Source: Paraliobacillus zengyii (GTDB lineage: Bacteria > Bacillota > Bacilli > Bacillales > Amphibacillaceae). Taken from it: a stretch of DNA of 64,000 bases. Where the stretch lies: the NCBI RefSeq assembly GCF_003268595.1, contig NZ_CP029797.1, positions 2,687,501 through 2,751,500 of the forward strand, read 5' to 3'. The translations under genes and the position numbers were made by a program. Under the pieces are notes generated by a model. The model saw only the letters and a program-made list of their open reading frames with translations, ran no database searches and had not been told where the DNA came from. Below, piece after piece: positions 58,603 to 64,000 of this stretch; positions within the stretch are counted from its first letter, which is position 1, and every line of letters starts with the position of its first letter.

Positions 58603-59535
58603 TTATTCATATAAGATCGTAACGAGTTCATCTAATGCCTCTATTACTTGGATATTTGCTGTGGTAGCAAATACTGGTTCCTTCAAGTCATACACGCGGT
58701 CTTGTTTAACAGCATTAAAGTGTTTCCAAATATCATTCGTATCAAATTCTTTATTAAACATTTCAACCACTTCATCAGGCATTCCATGAGATAAACGTAA
58801 AATAACATCTGGATTACCCTGTTGAAGATACTCCATATTTGCTGATAAATATTCTTCACTATGGCCTGTGATAACATTTTCTCCGCCAGCAACACTTACT
58901 AAATCTCCAACATAGGAGTGCTCAGTTGCAACGAGATAACTACCAGGAACACCAAGCAAAATTAATACTTTAGGTGGATTTTCATTTTCTGTTTTTGTTT
59001 CAATTTCATTTATTTTATCTTCAATAGATCCAATTAACTTATTTGCTTGATCTAATCGATTATATTTTGTTCCTAATGAGAGAATCGCTTCGTTCATACC
59101 AGAGACACTTTGTAGATTTAAAAAACTAGTTTCAACTCCAGCTTGTTCAAACTGTGGTTCCAAGTCGTATTTTAAAGTTGTAACAGATAAAACATCTGTT
59201 GGTTTTAAAGAACTAATAAGCTCCATATCAGGTGACATTGGATTTCCAACCTCTGTAACCTCTTCATAACGTTCAGGTACAGAATAAGATGTTGTTGGGA
59301 TACCAATTAAATCAAGTTCAAGCTTATCCATTATCTGTGTAATGGCAAAAGTTGTTGCTATAATTCTTACATTCTCATCTTGTTCAACTTCTGGATTTGT
59401 ACTTTCTTGTTCCACATCCTGATTAGATTCTGCATTAACAGTTGTTGAATCTTTTTGGTCTTCAGCCGAATTTACTGAACATGCACTAACTAGTAACAGC
59501 AACAATATTCCGAAACAAATTTTTAAGTTTCTCAA
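58603..59535 (-). CDS. isdE: IsdE-like heme-binding lipoprotein
   Basis: 310-residue lipoprotein with lipobox LLVSACSV (Cys19). It follows S. aureus IsdE closely in pattern: DLIGIPTTSYSVPERYEEV, GNPMSPDMELISSLKPTDVLSV (Met as heme ligand) and VILRLSHGMPDEV (His ligand). It receives heme from wall NEAT proteins. It is first of the transporter genes, after a 111-base gap with a stem-loop. Confidence 0.9.
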   Translation of the reverse strand: MRNLKICFGILLLLLVSACSVNSAEDQKDSTTVNAESNQDVEQESTNPEVEQDENVRIIATTFAITQIMDKLELDLIGIPTTSYSVPERYEEVTEVGNPMSPDMELISSLKPTDVLSVTTLKYDLEPQFEQAGVETSFLNLQSVSGMNEAILSLGTKYNRLDQANKLIGSIEDKINEIETKTENENPPKVLILLGVPGSYLVATEHSYVGDLVSVAGGENVITGHSEEYLSANMEYLQQGNPDVILRLSHGMPDEVVEMFNKEFDTNDIWKHFNAVKQDRVYDLKEPVFATTANIQVIEALDELVTILYE

Positions 59536-59576
59536 ATTCTACTCTCCTTCCGTTAGGAAATACTTGTATAGATTTG

Positions 59577-59610
59577 AATAGTAAGTTGCATTAATCTGCA
59601 ACTTACTATT
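59577..59610. other. Stem-loop between the NEAT gene and isdE
   Basis: Perfect 14-base arms (AATAGTAAGTTGCA / TGCAACTTACTATT) with a 6-base loop. On the minus strand no T-run follows, so full termination is unlikely. It may stabilise or process the upstream NEAT mRNA so that wall proteins are made in excess over the transporter. Confidence 0.6.
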
Positions 59611-59646
59611 CCTTATTCTATATACCTATTAAAATGAAAATATGAA

Positions 59647-62340
59647 TTATTTAGTAATTAGTCTAAATTTATTACTGCGGTACCTAACAACTAAATAACT
59701 TAGTGAGCCTAGTAAAAATAATAGGTACATGCCAATTTGTACTGCATCTCCAGTTTTCGCATTATTTTCCTCAGTTTCACTATCAGATGAAACAGATTCA
59801 GTAGCATTATCTGTATCAGCATCGCGATCAAATTCAGGACCATTTTCATTACTTTCTTCATTTATTGAATTTTCAACGTTATCTACTATATTATCTGTGT
59901 TATCAGTATTAGATGTTGGGTTTTCCTCATCATTCGAACCGGTTTCTCCCTCATCCACAACATCTATTTCTAATTCAGATAGATCAAAAACAAACCTTAC
60001 AGGGTAAAGATGTGGTGCTCCAATTGCTTCAATTGTCGCTGTATAGCTCGATTGTATTTCATCGATATCAAGTGTTAACACTCTTGTTTCATCATCCTTG
60101 CTCTGTTCAACCAATGTGTGTTCCACTCCATTGATTTCAAATGTTATCGCACCTAATGCCGAAAGATTATAATCATTTTGAGTTATAACAATCGTGTACT
60201 TGCCATCGACTACTTTTAATATAGCTGTCTCAGTAAAGTACTTTTCAAAAGCTGAACTTGAATCTGAATCAACAGATAAGACGCTTAACGGAAGGTCATA
60301 TTCTCCATCAGCTAATTCCTGATCTTCTGTGGTATCTTCTTCTGGCGTTTCTGGAGATTCTTCCACTATTTCAAAAACACCATAAATACTAAAGTGGTTT
60401 GTTTCAGCAGTTATTATTCCATCTTGATAATTACCACCAATCGATTCCCACTCTTTCGTGCTCTCATTGTAATAACGCACTTCTATATCTTTATTACCAA
60501 CAGAATTCGGGTCAACATTAAACTGCAATGTCACAGGTTGTTCAAATGTATCTTTATTACTAATGTTGAAATCAAAGATCTTACTTAATGCTTGATCAGA
60601 TCCTTCTACATCTTCAATTACATCCACATTGAATTTAAATTCTCCGTCTGGTAATTCACTAGCTAAAATAGAAACAGTAGTTTCTTTGTTAACAATAATT
60701 AATTTAACGTTTTTCGTTTTTAACTGTTGAACTTGTTCGCTAGAAAGAGATAATTCTATTGTTAATTCCTGATCAACATTAACAACTAATTCACCATCTT
60801 GTTTTACTTTGTCTACTGCGTCATCTTCAATTGTAGCCATTCCATTACTCACGACTGGTTTAGCAGTAACACTTTCTTCCTGCTCTGGTGTTTCAACCAC
60901 TTCTGTTATAGATTCTTGATCATAGACTAGTTGGATTTCATGTGTCATACCATAGGACATTACCAACTTCACATTTGTTTCTGTCAAATCCTCCACTTCG
61001 AATTTTAATTGACGTGTTTGATTCTCTAAGTCTTCGCTTACAATTTCCGCTTTGGTATATTCACCTGCATATTCTGTTTCAAACGATACGATTACATCAC
61101 TTCTAGATGTAGTAAAACTAACGTATTGCTTGCCATCTTCAACAGTTAATATTGCTGGAGTTGAAAAATAACTACCAAAACTTGTTTCTTCACCTTGATA
61201 GAAAACATCATAATCAATCGTATAGTCTCCATCTTCTATTTCATCGCCATCATTCTGGGCTGGTGTTTCTTCTTCCTCTGGAGTCTCTGATTCTATTGGT
61301 GTCTCTGTTTCCTCTGGAGTTTCTGTTTCTACCGGAGTTTCAATGACTTCTGTTATTGATTCTTGATCATAGACCAGTTGAATTTCATGTGACATACCAT
61401 AGGACATTACAATCTTCACGTTTGTTTCCGTTAAATTCTCTACTTCAAATTTCACGACACGTGTATGATTTACTGTGTCTTCACTAACAACTTCCGCCTT
61501 ACTAAACTCCCCTTCGAACTCTGTTTCCAATGAGACAATTACATCACCGCTAGATACTGTAAAGCTAATGTATTGATCGCCATCCTCAACAGTTAATTCT
61601 GCTGGAGTTGAGAAGTAACTGGCATACCGTGGTGCCTCTTCTCCTTGATAGAAAATATCATAATCAATCGTATAGTCTCCGTCTTCAATTTCAATATCCT
61701 CATTTTCGACGGGAGTTTCTGTTTCCCCTGGAGTCTCCGATTCTACCGGTGTTTCTGTTTCCTCTGGAGTCTCTGATTCTACTGGTGTTTCTGTTTCCTC
61801 TGGAGTCTCTGATTCTACTGGTGTTTCTGTTTCCTCTGGAGTCTCTGATTCTACTGGTGTTTCTGTTTCCTCTGGAGTCTCAGATGTTTCTAATTCTATT
61901 TCTGTTATCGATGCTTGATCATATTTCAATTGAATGTCATGTGTCATACCATAAGACATTACTAATTTAACATTTGTTTCTGTTAAATTCTCTACTTCAA
62001 ATTTTATAACTCGTGTTTCATTAACTGTGTCTTCACTGACAACCTCAGCTTCACTATATTGACCCGCGAATTCTGTTTCGAATGATAGAATTATATTACT
62101 ACTAGAAGCAGTAAAGCTAATGTACTTCTTCCCATTTTCAACAGTTAATTCAGCTGGTGTTGAGAAGTACTTACCAAATACTGTTTCTGCTCCTTGATAA
62201 AAGACATCGTAATCTATCGTATACGCTCCATCAGACAATTCTTGTTCTGCAGCAACAACACTCACAGCTGGCTGAACCTGAGGCAATACTGTGAATATTA
62301 CAACAAACAAAGCAATTAATATTTTAAAAGATTTCTTCAA
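59647..62340 (-). CDS. Four-NEAT-domain, sortase-anchored heme surface protein
   Basis: 897-residue wall protein. Signal peptide 1-31; NEAT1 about 36-147; a five-unit Glu/Pro repeat linker 153-212; NEAT2 219-331; a Glu/Pro linker; NEAT3 369-480; an all-beta domain about 491-660; NEAT4 676-792; an acidic Asn/Glu-rich stalk; sorting signal NAKTG (860-864), hydrophobic segment and basic tail. NAKTG resembles the Listeria SrtB signal NAKTN. In NEAT1-3 the heme motif YxxxY reads YGMTH/YGMSH; in NEAT4 the first Tyr is Ala (APHLY). It captures heme or hemoproteins by family, but these substitutions make its ligand uncertain. Confidence 0.9.
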   Translation of the reverse strand: MKKSFKILIALFVVIFTVLPQVQPAVSVVAAEQELSDGAYTIDYDVFYQGAETVFGKYFSTPAELTVENGKKYISFTASSSNIILSFETEFAGQYSEAEVVSEDTVNETRVIKFEVENLTETNVKLVMSYGMTHDIQLKYDQASITEIELETSETPEETETPVESETPEETETPVESETPEETETPVESETPEETETPVESETPGETETPVENEDIEIEDGDYTIDYDIFYQGEEAPRYASYFSTPAELTVEDGDQYISFTVSSGDVIVSLETEFEGEFSKAEVVSEDTVNHTRVVKFEVENLTETNVKIVMSYGMSHEIQLVYDQESITEVIETPVETETPEETETPIESETPEEEETPAQNDGDEIEDGDYTIDYDVFYQGEETSFGSYFSTPAILTVEDGKQYVSFTTSRSDVIVSFETEYAGEYTKAEIVSEDLENQTRQLKFEVEDLTETNVKLVMSYGMTHEIQLVYDQESITEVVETPEQEESVTAKPVVSNGMATIEDDAVDKVKQDGELVVNVDQELTIELSLSSEQVQQLKTKNVKLIIVNKETTVSILASELPDGEFKFNVDVIEDVEGSDQALSKIFDFNISNKDTFEQPVTLQFNVDPNSVGNKDIEVRYYNESTKEWESIGGNYQDGIITAETNHFSIYGVFEIVEESPETPEEDTTEDQELADGEYDLPLSVLSVDSDSSSAFEKYFTETAILKVVDGKYTIVITQNDYNLSALGAITFEINGVEHTLVEQSKDDETRVLTLDIDEIQSSYTATIEAIGAPHLYPVRFVFDLSELEIDVVDEGETGSNDEENPTSNTDNTDNIVDNVENSINEESNENGPEFDRDADTDNATESVSSDSETEENNAKTGDAVQIGMYLLFLLGSLSYLVVRYRSNKFRLITK
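61705..61884 (-). repeat. Five tandem 36-base repeats in the NEAT gene
   Basis: Encodes SETPEETETPVE five times (the last unit has PG for PE). Related single units occur near 61270-61335. It forms an extended acidic spacer between NEAT1 and NEAT2, and repeat number probably varies between strains. Confidence 0.9.
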
Positions 62341-62353
62341 TAGTGCTCTCCCC

Positions 62354-63007
62354 TTATCTATTAAACTTGATTTTTTTGGAAAATAAAAATACTATAGACG
62401 AAATAAGTAGCAACGATAATAGCGTTATTGACATAGTTTCACCTGTTTCAGGATTACTGACTTGTTCACTGCTTACATCGCTATCACTTGTTTCACTACT
62501 AACTTGCTCATCTGTAGAAGCAGTCGAATTCGATTCAGTTGATTCAGTTGTATTAGTCTCTTCTGTATTTGATTCAGCTAATTGAATAACCTCTAAAGAA
62601 CTCTCATCAAAAGAAAATCTAATTGTGTACCAATGGTCATAAGACTCATTAGCTATTACATGAATTTCTGACATAATTGGATTAGAAATAGTACTAACTG
62701 GGAATTTAACTGTTCTAATTTCACCGCTAGAACTTACTTCCGTTACATCCTTTGATTCAACCTGTAATTCTTTAATCATGCTACTGGTTAGATCTATTTG
62801 TACTGTAATCTCACCACCATTAATCTCTAACTGTGCTGGTTTCGCAAAATAACCATCTGCCATTGACGCTGAATCATTGTCCGCATGTAAAACAGAGTAA
62901 TTAATTTGATAGGTACCATCTTCTAGTGAAGTGGCAGCAAATGCATTTGGTAAAAGCAAAAATAAGAAAGCGAACAATACAATTCCCATTGTGAATATTT
63001 TCTTCAA
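62354..63007 (-). CDS. isdC: IsdC-like single-NEAT wall protein
   Basis: 217-residue surface protein: signal peptide 1-25, one NEAT domain about 27-140, a Ser/Thr/Glu stalk, sorting signal NPETG (185-189), hydrophobic segment and basic tail. The NEAT heme motifs are canonical: DNDSASM before GYFAKPA and Y123-DHW-Y127. It should relay heme across the wall. It is the first gene of the island; two Fur boxes lie upstream. The next NEAT gene starts 13 bases after its stop. Confidence 0.92.
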   Translation of the reverse strand: MKKIFTMGIVLFAFLFLLLPNAFAATSLEDGTYQINYSVLHADNDSASMADGYFAKPAQLEINGGEITVQIDLTSSMIKELQVESKDVTEVSSSGEIRTVKFPVSTISNPIMSEIHVIANESYDHWYTIRFSFDESSLEVIQLAESNTEETNTTESTESNSTASTDEQVSSETSDSDVSSEQVSNPETGETMSITLLSLLLISSIVFLFSKKIKFNR

Positions 63008-63034
63008 TTTAAAGTCAACTCCTTTTTAATTTTT

Positions 63035-63054
63035 GATAACGATAATCATTATCA
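63035..63054. promoter_or_regulatory. Fur box at the isd promoter (proximal)
   Basis: GATAACGATAATCATTATC matches the 19-base Fur consensus at 18 positions; the embedded CGATAATCATTATCA (63040-63054) fits the 7-1-7 form with one mismatch. It lies 28 bases before the isdC ATG, so the site may sit downstream of the promoter. Confidence 0.88.
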
Positions 63055-63233
63055 ATGAATAAGTAAAAAAATAATGAGTTAAGATAACTCATTTAATAAA
63101 TTATTATTGTACCTTTTTCATTTCGCAAAAAATATTTACTATAATAATTTTCCTCCTTTATCAAAGACTTTGGAATTCCTGTTGACTTAATCTACTATCT
63201 CCATAGTCATTATGTAATTAATACCATACTAAT

Positions 63234-63248
63234 CGATAATGATTATCA
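63234..63248. promoter_or_regulatory. Second Fur box upstream of isdC (distal)
   Basis: CGATAATGATTATCA matches TGATAATNATTATCA at all but the first position. It lies about 190 bases before the proximal box; it may mark the main promoter of the island. Confidence 0.8.
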
Positions 63249-63406
63249 ATGTCAATAACTTTTTTGGAATTATTTGTTTTAAAAGTATGGAAAATGATTA
63301 TGAATTTCTGCGTTTTTAATGAAAAAATTCTGGACTAGGAAGATCTAATGAAGCAAGAAATAAGGTTTCAAGCTAACGCATGAAATAGTTCGAATGCGTG
63401 TAGCAC

Positions 63407-63442
63407 AAAACGCAGTGCGGTATACTAACCGCACTGCGTTTT
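63407..63442. terminator. Hairpin isolating the heme island from the right flank
   Basis: Perfect 14-base arms (AAAACGCAGTGCGG / CCGCACTGCGTTTT) with an 8-base loop, T-rich on the plus strand (CTTATT). It could end the leftward small ORF at 63497 by its A/T flanks. Confidence 0.75.
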
Positions 63443-63496
63443 CTTATTAATTTGATTTAATTAATGAAAAAAAGATATTCTATTACCTACTTGTGC

Positions 63497-63619
63497 TTAA
63501 TATGGCTCTGCATCATGTCCCTTTTCTTCTGCTTCTTTTACAGCATCAGATGCACCTGTGCTACCAATTGGTGAACCACCATGCTTTGGAAGCTTACCAT
63601 TAGTAGGAGTCTTCACCAT
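63497..63619 (-). CDS. Possible small protein (40 aa)
   Basis: Not recognised. The frame begins MVKTPTNGKLPKHGGSP and ends EEKGHDAEPY; the composition is gene-like (Gly/Pro/Lys-rich, then an acidic helix). No clear ribosome binding site precedes the ATG, and its start is 5 bases from that of a rightward ORF. A terminator follows 55 bases downstream. It may be a remnant. Confidence 0.4.
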   Translation of the reverse strand: MVKTPTNGKLPKHGGSPIGSTGASDAVKEAEEKGHDAEPY

Positions 63620-63624
63620 CTTTA

Positions 63625-63828
63625 TTGACCCAACGATATGTGTTTACACCCGATCCTCCTTCGTTTAGGTATGAAAGAGATGAGACAATTTCTCAACAAA
63701 AACAAATTCTAGAAAGTCACAAACTTAAAATAATCGAGAAACAAAAAGAATTAGATCGAGCTTTTTATACAGTTAATGCGAAAATCGAATTATTTGGCCA
63801 TTTGGAAATGGAATATAAGAAAAATTAA
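63625..63828 (+). CDS. Possible small coiled-coil protein (67 aa)
   Basis: Not recognised. TTG start without a proper ribosome binding site (AGGAG lies 16 bases away). It reads RYVFTPDPPSFRYERDE, then a Lys/Glu/Gln helix likely to form a coiled coil. It precedes the homing endonuclease by 44 bases on the same strand and may be a fragment of an interrupted gene. Confidence 0.4.
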   Translation: MTQRYVFTPDPPSFRYERDETISQQKQILESHKLKIIEKQKELDRAFYTVNAKIELFGHLEMEYKKN

Positions 63829-63872
63829 TTTAACTCCTAGAAATGGTATCTTAAGAAAGTTGGTGTATAACT

Positions 63873-64000
63873 TTGAATAATTGTGAAGCTGCGTATCTTG
63901 CTGGAATAATTGATGGAGAGGGTTCAATTACATTAACGAGAATGCATGAGAAGGAAAATAGGAGGCCTTGCATAAGTGTAGCATCTACAGACAAGGAACT
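63873..64000 (+). CDS. LAGLIDADG homing endonuclease, N-terminal part (cut by window edge)
   Basis: 42 codons are visible, from TTG 63873, reading AAYLAGIIDGEGSITLTR (the LAGLIDADG helix with its catalytic acidic residue) and later CISVASTDKEL, both typical of the family. The ribosome binding site is weak (GGTG). The frame is open to the window end. It is either a free-standing endonuclease or the ORF of a group I intron. Confidence 0.8.
   Translation, partial: MNNCEAAYLAGIIDGEGSITLTRMHEKENRRPCISVASTDKE

Larger units (their letters stand above)
63055..63496. other. Upstream region of the heme island
   Basis: About 440 bases with no convincing gene. It holds the distal Fur box (63234-63248), AT-rich promoter DNA for isdC, and a strong hairpin at 63407-63442. 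Confidence 0.6.

Noticed and set aside
61705..61884. Regular 36-base repeats, a possible CRISPR array
   Set aside because: There are no spacers; the units are contiguous and encode an in-frame peptide repeat.
59647..62340. Opposite-strand open frames across the NEAT gene
   Set aside because: They follow the biased codons of the repeats, have low-complexity translations and no ribosome binding sites.

Overview
The window is low-GC, Gram-positive DNA from an endospore-forming Bacillaceae, most likely a halotolerant relative of Oceanobacillus, Virgibacillus or Gracilibacillus. The evidence is strong ribosome binding sites, frequent TTG/GTG starts, sporulation genes (lytH, yunB, two CotF-like coat genes) and gene order close to Bacillus subtilis (yutD-lytH-yunB-yunD-yunE, sufCDSUB, metNIQ, yusE-yusF-gcvH-yusI, yclNOPQ). 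The genus is inference. No rRNA, tRNA or CRISPR array was recognised.

Bases 1-14,000 hold a partial moaA, yutD and lytH, then a complete IS1182-type insertion sequence wedged between lytH and a two-gene NSS transporter (a 32-residue MetS-like subunit plus MetP-like permease). An NhaC antiporter, yunB, an HD-GYP protein, yunD and a frameshifted yunE follow. Two inverted copies of a structured palindromic repeat lie at 5.9-6.4 kb, and a third lies at 28.1 kb.

Bases 12,700-26,500 carry Fe-S cluster assembly (sufCDSUB), methionine uptake (metNIQ behind a SAM riboswitch), thiol-redox genes, gcvH, coat genes and a zinc operon (znuC-znuB-zur) that lacks a binding-protein gene. Bases 26,500-36,700 carry an eRF1-like protein, GtrA, a UspA protein and a CLC-F fluoride antiporter behind a fluoride riboswitch. 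A glycosyltransferase, an M14 peptidase, an acyl-CoA dehydrogenase-like enzyme and a small chemotaxis cluster (cheX, cheW, cheY, MCP) follow.

Bases 36,900-52,300 hold a Fur-box-preceded petrobactin-type uptake operon (yclNOPQ), a bacilliredoxin, a CwlO-like hydrolase, aroD, an EamA transporter with an apparent ATT start, a second UspA, a SulP transporter, stress and redox enzymes, and an aryl-sulfate sulfotransferase.

Bases 52,500-63,300 form a heme-iron island read leftward from two Fur boxes: a one-NEAT IsdC-like wall protein, a four-NEAT surface protein, IsdE/permease/ATPase, sortase B, a second binding protein/permease/ATPase, and an IsdG-type heme oxygenase. An Rrf2 regulator sits at its end. 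The likely scheme is that SrtB anchors the NEAT proteins, they pass heme to the lipoprotein receptors, the ABC transporters import it and IsdG releases iron. The right edge holds small unrecognised ORFs and the start of a LAGLIDADG homing endonuclease.
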